This document shows, piece by piece, positions 34,258-43,390 of a stretch of 64,000 nt of DNA. The stretch spans positions 62,001 to 126,000 of the forward strand of contig NZ_JALLPO010000007.1 of NCBI RefSeq assembly GCF_023276435.1. Reading direction: 5' to 3'. A model generated the notes under the pieces. It saw nothing but the letters and a program-made list of their open reading frames with translations, did not search any database and was not told where the DNA came from. How positions within the stretch are numbered: position 1 is the stretch's first letter; each line of letters begins with the position of its first letter. A program made the position numbers and the translations under genes. Source of the stretch: Sphaerisporangium perillae. Lineage in GTDB: Bacteria > Actinomycetota > Actinomycetes > Streptosporangiales > Streptosporangiaceae.

Positions 34258-35715
34258 ATGCTGAACCGGCGACGATTACTGGCACTCGGCGCCACCATGG
34301 GCGGGGCGATGCTGCTCCCGTTCACCAAGCTGACCCCGGTCGGGGCCAAGGAGGGGGAGCCGCTGCACCAGGGCTACCACCTGGGGGCCCGTACCGCGGC
34401 CACCGGCGTGCGGCCGGCCGTCACCCCGTTCTCCGTGCGGATGCCCGTGCCGCCGGTCCTGCAGCCGGCGCAGTCCGCCTACGGCACCGACATCTACAAG
34501 ATGGTGATCAAGCCCGCCGAGGTCGAGATCGTGCCCGGCCTGCGCACCCCCGTGCTGACCTACGGCGGCTCCTTCGTCGGCCCGACCATCCGCGCGAAGT
34601 CCGGGCGCGCAGTGAAGATCGTGTACGGGAACCGGCTGGACATGCCCGCGAACGTGCACCTGCACGGCGGCCACGTGCCGCCGGGCAGTGACGGGCATCC
34701 GATGGACGTCATCCAGCCCGGCGAGGCCCGGCTTTACGACTATCCGAACACCCAGCAGGGCGCGACGCTGTGGTACCACGACCACAGCCATCACATGGAG
34801 GCCGAGCACGTCTACCGGGGCATGCACGGCTTCTACCTGATCGACGACGACAGCGAGAGGTCCCTGAGGCTGCCCCAGGGGGCGTACGACGTGCCGATCA
34901 TGCTGCGCGACTCGGAGTTCGACGAGACCGGCGGGCTGATCTTCTTCGACGACCCGGCCAACCGCACCACGATCCTCGCCAACGGCAAGATCCAGCCCTA
35001 CTTCCCGGTCGCCGCGCGCAAGTACCGCTTCCGGCTGCTCAACGCCTCCAACGAGCACGTCTTCCGGCTGAACCTCGGCGGCCAGGAGATGATGAAGATC
35101 GCCTCGGACGGTGGCCTGCTGCCCGCGCCCGTGCCGGTGACCGAGCTGGTGCTCGCCTCCGCGGAGCGGACCGAGATAGTGGTGGACTTCTCGCGCCACC
35201 CCGTCGGCGAGCAGCTGATCCTCTTCAACGGGAGCGACCCGGTGCTGAGGTTCGACGTCACGCGGGAGGCGGCGGACGACAGCTGGCTGCCCGACGTGCT
35301 GCGCCCGCTGCCCGCCCTGCCCGTGGCGCCGGTCGAGCGCGAGGTGGCGATGAGCTTCGACCTGTCGGGGACCGACCCGGTAGGGCTGGTGAACGGCAGG
35401 CCGTTCGATCCGGGCCGGGTCGACTTCCAGATCAGGCGGGGCACCACCGAGATCTGGCACGTCAGGAACGCCGACACCATCACCATCGACCACACGTTCC
35501 ACATGCATCTCGCCCAGTTCCAGGTGCTGGACCGCAACGGCGGCCCGCCGCTGCCGCAGGACGCGGGCCTGAAGGACACCGTGCACGTCCCGCCGGGCGG
35601 GTCCCTGCGGATCCAGGCCACCTTCGGCGACTACCTCGGGCGGTACGTGTACCACTGCCACTACCTGGAGCATTCCTCGATCGGGATGATGGCCCAGATG
35701 GAGATCATCGCTTAA
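34258..35715 (+). CDS. Tat-exported multicopper oxidase (CotA-like)
   Basis: 485 aa from ATG 34258. The N-terminus MLNRRRLLALGATMGG is twin-arginine-like. Three cupredoxin domains with all copper motifs: HLHGGH and WYHDHSHH (domain 1, type 2/3 copper), HTFHMHLAQF and HCHYLEHSSIGMM (domain 3, type 1 copper with axial Met). This laccase/bilirubin-oxidase-like layout oxidises phenols or metals and reduces oxygen to water, outside the cell. No copper chaperone gene nearby. Its stop overlaps the stop of the convergent MFS gene by 3 nt. Confidence 0.93.
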   Translation: MLNRRRLLALGATMGGAMLLPFTKLTPVGAKEGEPLHQGYHLGARTAATGVRPAVTPFSVRMPVPPVLQPAQSAYGTDIYKMVIKPAEVEIVPGLRTPVLTYGGSFVGPTIRAKSGRAVKIVYGNRLDMPANVHLHGGHVPPGSDGHPMDVIQPGEARLYDYPNTQQGATLWYHDHSHHMEAEHVYRGMHGFYLIDDDSERSLRLPQGAYDVPIMLRDSEFDETGGLIFFDDPANRTTILANGKIQPYFPVAARKYRFRLLNASNEHVFRLNLGGQEMMKIASDGGLLPAPVPVTELVLASAERTEIVVDFSRHPVGEQLILFNGSDPVLRFDVTREAADDSWLPDVLRPLPALPVAPVEREVAMSFDLSGTDPVGLVNGRPFDPGRVDFQIRRGTTEIWHVRNADTITIDHTFHMHLAQFQVLDRNGGPPLPQDAGLKDTVHVPPGGSLRIQATFGDYLGRYVYHCHYLEHSSIGMMAQMEIIA

Positions 35716-36815
35716 CCCCCCTCTCGGTCCGCTCGCTCGCCCGATCCGCCTCGCCACAGTGCCAGGGCGATGAGCAGGTACAGGATGGCCGCGAGCGCGT
35801 AGAGCGGTCCGGGGCCGAGCCGGGTGGACCCGAGACCGTAGGCGGCGTACACCGGCACCGTGACCGCGTCCGCGCCGAAGCCGGCCATCGAGGTTACCGT
35901 GGCCCTGGCCCGGTCGGCGATGCGGTCCTGCAGGCGGGCCTCGGCCGCGGTCATCGCCCACTGGAAGATCCCGTACGCGACCGCGACCAGGATCATCGCG
36001 GCGGGACGGCCGTCGAGGGCCCCGGCGGCCAGGCATCCGGCGGCGAGGGCCAGCGCGGGCGCCGCCCACCGCGTGCCGCGCCCGGCGAACCATCCACCGA
36101 GCGTGGTGCCCGCCGTGACGAGCAGGACGAGCAGCGGCACGGCGGACGCGCCGGCGCCGGTGGACTCGGCGAGCAGGGGGATGTACTCGTCCAGCGCGCC
36201 CGCGCCCATGAGCACCACGACGAGCACCAGGGCGCTCCTGACGCGGGGGGCGCGCCGTACCTCGCGGACGCCGTCACGCAGCACCGTGCCGAAGCCCTGA
36301 CCCTCCGGGGACGGGCCGCGGGACTCGGGGAAGGAGCGGCCGGCGAGGGCGCCGAGCAGGGTGACGGCGACGCTGGCACAACCCACCGCCAGGTAGCCGC
36401 CCATGGCGAGGACCGGCGCCGCCAGGACGGTCGCCGCCATAATGGCCGCCGTGCTGATCGCCTCGGACCGGCCCATGAGGCGCGCGTAGGCGCTGGACCG
36501 GCCCACCCTGGCCAGTTCCTCGTAGACCAGCGCCTGCAGCGTCCCGGAACGGAGCGCGCCGCCCGCGCCCCACAGCACGAAGCCGATCGCGAAGGAGGCG
36601 TAGGAGGGGAAGAAGGTCCACGCCGCGTACCCCGACGCGGTCAGCAGGGGCGCGACCACCAGCAGCCGCCTGCGGGAGAAGGCGTCCGCCCACAGGCCTG
36701 ACGGCACCTCCAGCAGCAGGGAGGTGGCCGCCCAGATGACGAACAGCGAGGAGATCTCGGCGGTGGACAGCCCGGTGCCGGCGAACAGTACGGCATAGAC
36801 CGGATAGAGCAGCAC
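35712..36815 (-). CDS. MFS transporter with apparent frameshift at its 5' end
   Basis: 367 aa from the GTG at 36815, but conserved first-helix sequence (LYAYAFLDDF) continues 17-20 codons upstream in the same frame without any usable start. In another frame, ATG 36888 gives MATLILT and stops exactly where the conserved frame opens (TGA at 36865-36867). Removing one T would join MATLILT to ESRLAGRLYAYAFLDDF. So a one-base indel, a sequencing error or a shift during translation is likely. The rest is an intact MFS: VPSGLWADAFSRRR loop, about 11 further helices. Substrate unknown. Confidence 0.8.
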   Translation of the reverse strand: MLLYPVYAVLFAGTGLSTAEISSLFVIWAATSLLLEVPSGLWADAFSRRRLLVVAPLLTASGYAAWTFFPSYASFAIGFVLWGAGGALRSGTLQALVYEELARVGRSSAYARLMGRSEAISTAAIMAATVLAAPVLAMGGYLAVGCASVAVTLLGALAGRSFPESRGPSPEGQGFGTVLRDGVREVRRAPRVRSALVLVVVLMGAGALDEYIPLLAESTGAGASAVPLLVLLVTAGTTLGGWFAGRGTRWAAPALALAAGCLAAGALDGRPAAMILVAVAYGIFQWAMTAAEARLQDRIADRARATVTSMAGFGADAVTVPVYAAYGLGSTRLGPGPLYALAAILYLLIALALWRGGSGERADREGG

Positions 36816-37069
36816 GAAGTCGTCGAGGAAGGCGTAGGCGTAGAGCCTGCCCGCGAGCCTCGACTCAGGTGAGGATCAATGTCGCCATGTCATGGCCGCA
36901 CCATACGCCGCCACGGGGGAGCGGCGAAAGGCGTTTTCCGCTGCCGCCAGGCCGTACAGCCATATTTCGCTAATGTCGCCCGTCGCCCCGCCCCTCGGGC
37001 CGCCGGATATCCGGGTGCGGGACATCCCCGCAATAGGTAACCTCCGCGAGAAGGCTGGGGAGGATCGTC

Positions 37070-38680
37070 GTGGCGCACATAGAAGTCGGCCGTCTGACGT
37101 ACGTACTACCGGACGGACGCCCGTTGCTGAACGAGGTCTCCTTCCGCGTCGGCGAAGGCGTCAAGGCGGCCCTGGTCGGGCCGAACGGCGCGGGGAAGAC
37201 GACCCTGATGCGTCTCATCGCGGGCGATGTGCGGCCGGTCGAAGGCAGCGTCGCGAGCTCCGGCGGCCTCGGCATCATGCGCCAGTTCATCGGCAGCATC
37301 CGCGACGACCGCACGGTCCAGGACCTGCTGCTGTCGGTGGCCCCCGAACGGGTGCGCGAGGCGGCGCACAAGCTCGGCGAGACCGAGCTGGCCATGATGG
37401 AGCGCGACGACGAGAAGACGCAGATGCGGTACGCGCAGGCGATCACGGACTTCACCGACGCCGGCGGCTACGACATCGAGGTGCTCTGGGACACCTGCAC
37501 GATGGCCGCGCTCGGCGCCCCGTACGACAACGTCAAGTACCGCGAGGTCAACACCCTGTCCGGCGGCGAGCAGAAGCGCCTGGTGCTGGAGGCGCTGCTG
37601 CGCGGCCCCGACCAGACCCTGCTCCTGGACGAGCCGGACAACTACCTGGACGTGCCGGGCAAGCTCTGGCTCGAGCAGGCGCTCAGGGAGACCCCGAAGA
37701 CCGTCCTGCTCGTCTCCCACGACCGTCAGCTCCTGGCCAACGCCGCCGACCGCATCGTCACCGTCGAGTCGGGCAACGTGTGGGTGCACGGCGGCGGCTT
37801 CGCGACCTACGCCGCCGCGCGCAGGGAGCGCAACGAGCGCCTGGACGAGCTGCGGCGCCGCTGGGACGAGGAGCACGCCAAGATCAAGCGCCTGGTCGTG
37901 ATGCTGAAGCAGAAGGCCATGTACAACGACGGCATGGCCCCGGCCTACCACGCCGCCCAGACGCGCCTGCGGCGGTTCGAGGAGGCCGGGCCGCCGGAGG
38001 AGGCGCCCAAGGACCAGCTGATCAGCATGCGCCTGCGGGGCGGCCGCACCGGCAAGCGGGCGGTGATCTGCGAGGGCCTGGAGCTGACGGGGCTGATGCG
38101 GCCCTTCGACCTGGAGATCTGGTACGGCGAGCGGGTCGCGGTGCTCGGCTCCAACGGTTCGGGCAAGTCGCACTTCCTGCGGCTCGTCGCGGGCGAGGAG
38201 GTCCGGCACACCGGTGTCGCCCGGCTCGGCGCGCGGGTCGTCCCGGGGCACTTCGCCCAGACGCACGCCCGGCCCGAGCTCCAGGGGCGGACTCCCTGCG
38301 AGATCGTCATGAAGGAGCACGCCAGGCTGAAGAACGAGGCGATGAAGGCGCTGGCGCGCTACGAGCTGGCGGGGAGCATCGCCGAGCAGCGCTTCGAGAC
38401 GCTCTCCGGCGGCCAGCAGGCCCGGCTGCAGATCCTGCTGCTGGAGCTGTCGGGCGCGACGCTCCTGCTGCTGGACGAGCCGACCGACAACCTCGACCTC
38501 GCGAGCGCCGAGGCGCTGCAGGACGGGCTCGACCAGTTCGACGGCACGGTCCTGGCCGTGACGCACGACCGCTGGTTCGCGGCCGACTTCGACCGCTACC
38601 TGGTCTTCGGCGCGGACGGCCGCGTGTACGAGGCTCCGGAGCCGGTGTGGGACGAGGCGCGGGTGGCCCGCGAGCGCTGA
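37070..38680 (+). CDS. ABC-F subfamily ATPase
   Basis: 536 aa, GTG start with GGGGAGGA upstream. Two fused ATPase domains without membrane helices: Walker A GPNGAGKTT (about 40) and GSNGSGKSH (about 360), signatures LSGGEQKR and LSGGQQAR, Walker B LLLDEPDNYLD and LLLDEPTDNLD. They are joined by a charged alpha-helical linker (around RRRWDEEHAKIKRLVVML) that in ABC-F proteins reaches the ribosomal peptidyl centre. Acts on ribosomes, either as translation factor or antibiotic protection. It is not the EttA type by its linker; the exact subgroup is uncertain. Confidence 0.9.
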   Translation: MAHIEVGRLTYVLPDGRPLLNEVSFRVGEGVKAALVGPNGAGKTTLMRLIAGDVRPVEGSVASSGGLGIMRQFIGSIRDDRTVQDLLLSVAPERVREAAHKLGETELAMMERDDEKTQMRYAQAITDFTDAGGYDIEVLWDTCTMAALGAPYDNVKYREVNTLSGGEQKRLVLEALLRGPDQTLLLDEPDNYLDVPGKLWLEQALRETPKTVLLVSHDRQLLANAADRIVTVESGNVWVHGGGFATYAAARRERNERLDELRRRWDEEHAKIKRLVVMLKQKAMYNDGMAPAYHAAQTRLRRFEEAGPPEEAPKDQLISMRLRGGRTGKRAVICEGLELTGLMRPFDLEIWYGERVAVLGSNGSGKSHFLRLVAGEEVRHTGVARLGARVVPGHFAQTHARPELQGRTPCEIVMKEHARLKNEAMKALARYELAGSIAEQRFETLSGGQQARLQILLLELSGATLLLLDEPTDNLDLASAEALQDGLDQFDGTVLAVTHDRWFAADFDRYLVFGADGRVYEAPEPVWDEARVARER

Positions 38681-38765
38681 GCGGGCCCCTGCGGCCGTTA
38701 AAGGTTTGGTACGGCTTGCGCGTGTCGGAGGAGTCACGCCCGACTAGCCGGGCTATGACGGCCTT

Positions 38766-39587
38766 GTGACCCACCGTAGTCGAAGCATTACGACAGCACT
38801 CGTACTGGCGCTCGGGACGGCGGCGGCGCTGCTCACCGGGTGCGGCGGCGAGCCGGAGCCGAAGCGGCCGCCGCTCAAGCCGCTCGTGATCAAGGAGCAG
38901 ACGTCGTCGGTCACCCAGGGGACGGGTGGCTACGTGGTGACGTGGGCGGGCGTCATCGGCAATCCCAACCGCTGGTACTTCGGCGAGAACGTCGCCGCGA
39001 CGGTGGTGGGACGCGACGCGGCCGGCAAGGAGGTCGTCCGCATGGAGCAGCCGCTGGACGCGGTGCCGCCGTCGGGGTCGCTGAAGTTCACCGGCCAGGC
39101 GACGGCGTCGGCCAGGCCGGTCGACGTGAAGCTGACCTACAAGCCGGCCCAGTGGCGGCTGGCGTCGCGGATCCCTTCGGCGTTCGTGCCGTTCCCGATC
39201 TCGTCGGCCAACACCGAGAAGCTCGGCAACGGCTCCTACCTGGTGACCGGCGCGGTCGGCAACCCGTACCAGAAGGCGGCGACCAGCCTCGTGGTGACCG
39301 CGCTGCTGCGCGACGCCGCCGGCCGGCTCGTCGGCGGCGCCAGCACATACGTGGACGACGTGCACGCGGGGTCCCCTCGCCGGTTCGTCCTCACGGTGGA
39401 CAGCCTCAACGGCACGGGCCCGGTGACGCGCACCGACATCACCGCCCGCACGTGGGGATCGAGCGGCAGGCCGTACGAGGAACTGGCCATGAGCGGCGCG
39501 ATGCCGCCGAGCACGGCCAGGCCGAAGACGCCGCCGTTCGCGAGGGACCGGGGGTACCAGGCGATGCCGGTCGACCGACGGCCGTGA
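38766..39587 (+). CDS. FxLYD-type lipoprotein
   Basis: 273 aa, GTG start. Signal peptide with lipobox LLTGC (Cys about 26). Two related beta domains: VTWAGVIGNPNRWYFGENVA and later VTGAVGNPYQKAATSLVVTA, each matching the FxLYD plan (G.V.N......NV.V...D..G). The C-terminal 40 residues are Pro/Arg-rich and probably unstructured. Role unknown; extracytoplasmic, membrane-anchored. Confidence 0.8.
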   Translation: MTHRSRSITTALVLALGTAAALLTGCGGEPEPKRPPLKPLVIKEQTSSVTQGTGGYVVTWAGVIGNPNRWYFGENVAATVVGRDAAGKEVVRMEQPLDAVPPSGSLKFTGQATASARPVDVKLTYKPAQWRLASRIPSAFVPFPISSANTEKLGNGSYLVTGAVGNPYQKAATSLVVTALLRDAAGRLVGGASTYVDDVHAGSPRRFVLTVDSLNGTGPVTRTDITARTWGSSGRPYEELAMSGAMPPSTARPKTPPFARDRGYQAMPVDRRP

Positions 39588-39673
39588 GCGCCGGGCTGAC
39601 GGTTCCCATTTCCGGCGGCGACCGGCCCGCCCCACTATGGATCTTGAAATCACCGGCGGGTTACGGTACTTAC

Positions 39674-40780
39674 ATGACTTCCCCCCGGATAGTCCTGTTC
39701 GGTGCCACCGGGTTCACCGGCCGGCTCACCGTCGACGCGCTTCTGGCGTGCGGCGCCCACCCGGTGCTGGCCGGACGCGACCCGCAGCGGCTGGAGGCGC
39801 TCGCCTCATCGTTGCCGGTGGACCTGCCGACCGCCGTGGCCGACGTGAACCGGCCGGCCACGCTCCGGCGGATCATCGAGCCGGGGACCGTGCTGATCTC
39901 CACCGTCGGGCCGTTCGCCCGTTGGGGGGAGCCCGCGGTCGAGGCGGCGATCGAGGCGGGCGGCGTCTATCTGGACTCCACGGGCGAGCCGACGTTCATC
40001 AGGCGGATCTTCCAGCGGTACGGCCCGGCGGCGGCCGCGTCGGGCGCGACGCTGCTCACCGCCTTCGGATATGACTACGTGCCAGGGAACCTGGCGGCGT
40101 CGCTCGCGCTCCAGGAGGCGGGCTCGGAAGCGGTTCGAGTGGATGTCGGGTACTTCGTCCGCGGCAACATGGCGCGCCGGGCCAGCGCGGGCACGCGTGC
40201 CTCCGCTCTCGGCATGGTCCTGGACCCGATGTACGGCTTCCGCGACGGCCGCATTCTCCGCGAGCACGGACGCACCCGGGTTTTCACCGTGAACGGCCGC
40301 AGCCGGCACGCGCTGTCCGTGGGCGCCTCCGAGCATTTCGCCCTGCCCCGGACGCATTCCGGGCTTCGCGAGGTCAACGTCTACCTGGGCTGGCTCGGCG
40401 GGCTGACCAGAGCCGCGGGCGTGCTGGCCAGGGCCACCCCGTTCATCGCGGCGATCCCCGGCGCCAAGCGGGTCACCGAGGCCGTCGCCGACCGCGTGAT
40501 CAGAACGGCGGGCCGCGACGGCGCGCCGGCCACGGCCGGCGAGGGGATCACCTCCGAGATCGTCGCCGAGGCCTACGACAAGGGTGGCAAGAAGATCGCC
40601 ACGGTCCAGTTGTACGGCGGTGACCCGTACGACTTCACCGCTCGCGTGCTGGCCTGGGGGGCCGTCACCGCCGCCACCGAGGGCGTGGCCGCCTGTGGAG
40701 CGGTGGGACCGGTCGAGGCCTTCGGGCTCGCGTCCCTGGCGCGAGGTTGCGAGCAGGCCGGATTGCACGCCTCCGCCTGA
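39674..40780 (+). CDS. Saccharopine dehydrogenase-like oxidoreductase
   Basis: 368 aa. N-terminal Rossmann IVLFGATGFTGRLTVDALLA, then PVLAGRDPQRLEAL, LISTVGPFARWGEP and YLDSTGEPTFIRRIF, as in the saccharopine-dehydrogenase NADP-binding family (trans-acting enoyl-reductase-like in actinomycetes). No lysine-pathway genes nearby, so the saccharopine reaction itself is unlikely. The C-terminal part (GEGITSEIVAEAYDKGGKKI) is conserved in the same group. Monocistronic by position. Confidence 0.85.
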   Translation: MTSPRIVLFGATGFTGRLTVDALLACGAHPVLAGRDPQRLEALASSLPVDLPTAVADVNRPATLRRIIEPGTVLISTVGPFARWGEPAVEAAIEAGGVYLDSTGEPTFIRRIFQRYGPAAAASGATLLTAFGYDYVPGNLAASLALQEAGSEAVRVDVGYFVRGNMARRASAGTRASALGMVLDPMYGFRDGRILREHGRTRVFTVNGRSRHALSVGASEHFALPRTHSGLREVNVYLGWLGGLTRAAGVLARATPFIAAIPGAKRVTEAVADRVIRTAGRDGAPATAGEGITSEIVAEAYDKGGKKIATVQLYGGDPYDFTARVLAWGAVTAATEGVAACGAVGPVEAFGLASLARGCEQAGLHASA

Positions 40781-40970
40781 TCGGCGGGAGCCCGTTCGGG
40801 GCTAATGGCAGGCTTGGCGGAATCAGTCGTCATGCGAAAAGTGGCACCATAAGGTGATGAAAAGGGGCGATGTTCCACCGCCGTTCACCTGCACCTTCGC
40901 CCACCGACCCCACTAATGGTGATTTGTCGAATTTGATGGCCATATCGGACGCGGGCCATCCCAAACAATC

Positions 40971-40998
40971 TTGCCGACTTTCATTACGGTATTAATAC
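40971..40998 (+). promoter_or_regulatory. Possible promoter of the sigma-fusion gene
   Basis: TTGCCG and TAATAC separated by 16 bp, about 64 bp before the ATG in a locally A/T-richer stretch. The housekeeping-sigma fit is moderate; an extracytoplasmic-sigma promoter was not recognised. Confidence 0.3.
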
Positions 40999-41061
40999 AA
41001 GGCAGGTCATTGTCCGGGAAGCGGTGGAGCGAGGAGTTACCGAACCTTTACTGTCGGTGAC

Positions 41062-42615
41062 ATGAATGACAGCGTCCTGGTCGAGGCACTCCGCGCCCGC
41101 GATCCGGGGGCCCTCGCTGCCCTCTACGACACCTACGCCGAGAGCATCTACAGATACGCCTGGGCGCTGCTCGGAAACTCCGACAGCGCGCAGGTCGCCC
41201 TGCGCGACACGCTGATCGCGGCAGAGGCCCACGTCCACGCGCTGGCCGCTCCCGAGCGTCTACGGGTCTGGCTCTACGCCCTCGCGCGAGGGGAGTGCCT
41301 GCGCAGGAGATCGGCACTCCAGCCGGTGGACGGCGACCAGACGGCGCCCGGCACGGTCCCGCCCGACGCCCCGGACGCCGACCTGCGGCTGGTCGCCATG
41401 AACGCCGTCGGAGCGCTGCCCGACGGTGAGCGGGAGATCCTCGATCTGCTCACCCGTCACGCCATCCCCGAGGACGAGTTAGGCGCCGTGCTCGGCATCA
41501 CGGCCTCGCAGGCCGAGCAGCTCCGCCACGCCGCCTGCGACCGGCTGCAGGACCTCGTCACCACCGAGATCCTCGCCCGTAACGCCTCCCCCGACTGCGC
41601 CGGCAGGGCGCACATCCTCACCGGCTTCTCCGGGACGCTCGACACCGAGAGGCGTGAGCGGCTTCTCGCGCACATCGAGCACTGCACCGTCTGCGCCCCC
41701 CACCGCGAGCGCCAGGTCTCGGCCGCCAAGGTCTTCAACCTGCTTCCGCTCGCCGGGCTGCCCGAGACGCTGCGCGTGCGCGTGATGAGCTGCTTCATCG
41801 ACCCCGAGCTGGTTCCCTACCGCCGGTTCGTCGCCCGCCGCACCGGCCTGCTCGGCGCCGACGGCTTCCCGGCCCGCGAGACCAAAGGGTCTCGGCGGCG
41901 GCCTCAGATTCTTGCGGGCACTGTGGCGGCGATCGCGATCGTCATCGCCGCTGTAGTCCTCGCCGGCGCCGTACGCCAGGCCGACGCACCCCTCGCTGGG
42001 AACGTCTACGGCGCCTTCCCGGCGCCCCGGCCTCCTTCCGCAGGGCAGGCGCCGGCGAGTTCGGCCGCCGCCGAGCCTCCCTCGTCGCTGACCCCCGTCG
42101 CCGGGGACACGCCGCCCGAGCCCTCGCCCGCGTCGGCGGTGCCCATCGCGGTCTTCGAGCCCGCCGGCGGGCTCGCCGCCCGGCCGCCGCGCGCGCCGGC
42201 CCCGTCGTCGTCCGCGCCGTCCTCGTTCCCGACGGCCAAGCCCTCGGACAAGCCGACGACCAAGCCCACGGACAAACCGACGAACAGGCCCACGGACAAG
42301 CCCGCGGACAGGCCGACCGGCGGTCCGACCAGCGTGGACCCGCCGGTGGCCACGCCCCGGCCCCCGGCCACGCCTCCCGGCCCGCCACGGGAGCGGCCGC
42401 CGGGCAGGCCCGGCCCGAGGGGCGACCATCAGCACCGTCCCCGGCGCAGCCCCTGCCCCGAGAGCGCCCGGCCCACCCCGACGGCGACGGGCACCTCACC
42501 CTCGCCGCCGCCGGCCACGTCGGACGGCGCGTCACCTCCGGCGGACGGCGCGTCCCCTCCGGCGGACAGCCCGGCGTCCCCGCCTCAGGCCGTGGGCCGT
42601 GTTCACCCTCAGTGA
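41062..42615 (+). CDS. ECF-type sigma factor fused to anti-sigma zinc finger and membrane anchor
   Basis: 517 aa. Residues 1-75 resemble sigma region 2 (LAALYDTYAESIYRYAWALL), 105-165 region 4 (ALPDGEREILDLLTRHAIPE, ASQAEQLRHAACDRLQDLV). Then comes an anti-sigma-like zinc finger H-x3-C-x2-C (HIEHCTVC, His204/Cys208/Cys211), one membrane helix (about 285-306) and a 210-residue extracytoplasmic tail rich in Pro, Thr, Ser and KPTDKPT repeats. Sigma factors with a C-terminal anti-sigma and anchor exist in actinobacteria (ECF52/53-like groups). Region 2 lacks some usual core-binding residues, so activity should not be assumed. Confidence 0.8.
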   Translation: MNDSVLVEALRARDPGALAALYDTYAESIYRYAWALLGNSDSAQVALRDTLIAAEAHVHALAAPERLRVWLYALARGECLRRRSALQPVDGDQTAPGTVPPDAPDADLRLVAMNAVGALPDGEREILDLLTRHAIPEDELGAVLGITASQAEQLRHAACDRLQDLVTTEILARNASPDCAGRAHILTGFSGTLDTERRERLLAHIEHCTVCAPHRERQVSAAKVFNLLPLAGLPETLRVRVMSCFIDPELVPYRRFVARRTGLLGADGFPARETKGSRRRPQILAGTVAAIAIVIAAVVLAGAVRQADAPLAGNVYGAFPAPRPPSAGQAPASSAAAEPPSSLTPVAGDTPPEPSPASAVPIAVFEPAGGLAARPPRAPAPSSSAPSSFPTAKPSDKPTTKPTDKPTNRPTDKPADRPTGGPTSVDPPVATPRPPATPPGPPRERPPGRPGPRGDHQHRPRRSPCPESARPTPTATGTSPSPPPATSDGASPPADGASPPADSPASPPQAVGRVHPQ

Positions 42616-43249
42616 GGACTCCCCTCTCGGGTGCAGGGTCTTCCCGCGCCCGGTCGCGCCTGAACTGACCCGCCTCGTCCCCCGCGTCCACCGTGTCGAC
42701 TGGCCGGTCTGGCACGATCCGGGGCCGCGCATGCTGCGCGACCTGCTCGAGCTGTGCCGCCTGCAGACCGCTCGCGGGCTGGCCGTGCTCTCCTGGCTGT
42801 CGCACGGCGAGGCTCCCGGGGACGTCGCCTGGCTCTGGCCCGGCCGCCGCCTCACCGGGCCGCGCCAGCACCTCATGTACACCGCGGCCACCGCGATCCC
42901 CGACCCTGTGCTCGGCCTGGTGGTCTCCAACTGGACCTGGGTGCTGGACACCCGGTTCGCCGGCCAGGTCACGGCGCCCTACCTCGCCGGCACCGCCTAT
43001 CCCGACGACGGCTACACCGCCGCCCAGGCGACCGTCACGCTGATGCGCATCTGGGAGCGGCACGCCGACGCGCGGCCCGCCCTGGGCGCCGCGTGGGCGG
43101 CGTGCCGCACGGTCGCCGACTGGTGCAAGGCCGCCGAGCTGGGCGCCGCGTACGGACGCGAGGCGCCGGTCTTCACCTACCCTCGCAGCCCTCTGCCCCC
43201 ACCGGCCGGCGTCCGCCCGTGGATCTCACGCCTGCTCCGCCTCGCCTGA
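42599..43249 (+). CDS. Unknown protein downstream of the sigma fusion
   Basis: 216 aa, GTG start overlapping the end of the sigma-fusion gene by 17 nt; a later start is possible. Trp-rich (WPVWHDPGPRMLRDLLELC, LMYTAATAIPDPVLGLVVSN, LDTRFAGQVTAPYLAGTAYP). No signal peptide, membrane helix or known motif. The strong overlap points to co-expression with the sigma fusion. The stop is inside a 10-nt tandem repeat. Confidence 0.6.
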   Translation: MFTLSEDSPLGCRVFPRPVAPELTRLVPRVHRVDWPVWHDPGPRMLRDLLELCRLQTARGLAVLSWLSHGEAPGDVAWLWPGRRLTGPRQHLMYTAATAIPDPVLGLVVSNWTWVLDTRFAGQVTAPYLAGTAYPDDGYTAAQATVTLMRIWERHADARPALGAAWAACRTVADWCKAAELGAAYGREAPVFTYPRSPLPPPAGVRPWISRLLRLA

Positions 43250-43270
43250 CCTCGCCTGACCTCGCCTGGT
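43241..43270. repeat. 10-nt tandem repeat at a stop codon
   Basis: CTCGCCTGAC twice, then CTCGCCTGGT. The first unit contains the TGA stop of the preceding gene; the second and third lie in the gap. Probably slippage duplication. Confidence 0.8.
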
Positions 43271-43328
43271 CACGGAGAGTAGCGAAAGGCGTGTGCGGAG
43301 CGTGACCGGTGGGAATCCTGTGGACTGT

Positions 43329-43353
43329 GTGGCGCGATGTCACTCCGCGCCAC
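43329..43353 (+). other. Hairpin in the leader of the NlpC/P60 gene
   Basis: GTGGCGCG / CGCGCCAC 8-bp stem with 9-nt loop about 38 nt before the NlpC/P60 start. It could end the upstream transcript or attenuate. No ydaO/c-di-AMP riboswitch features were found in this leader although such switches often precede wall hydrolases. Confidence 0.35.
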
Positions 43354-43390
43354 GCCTCATCCTCACCTTGGCGAGTCGAGAGGGGTGCGC

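Noticed and set aside
36892-38769. Long plus-strand frame overlapping the ABC-F gene
   Set aside because: Arg/Gly/Ala-rich off-frame translation of the ABC-F gene.
43250-43390. ydaO (c-di-AMP) riboswitch before the NlpC/P60 gene
   Set aside because: None of the conserved ydaO core stretches found; only a simple hairpin.
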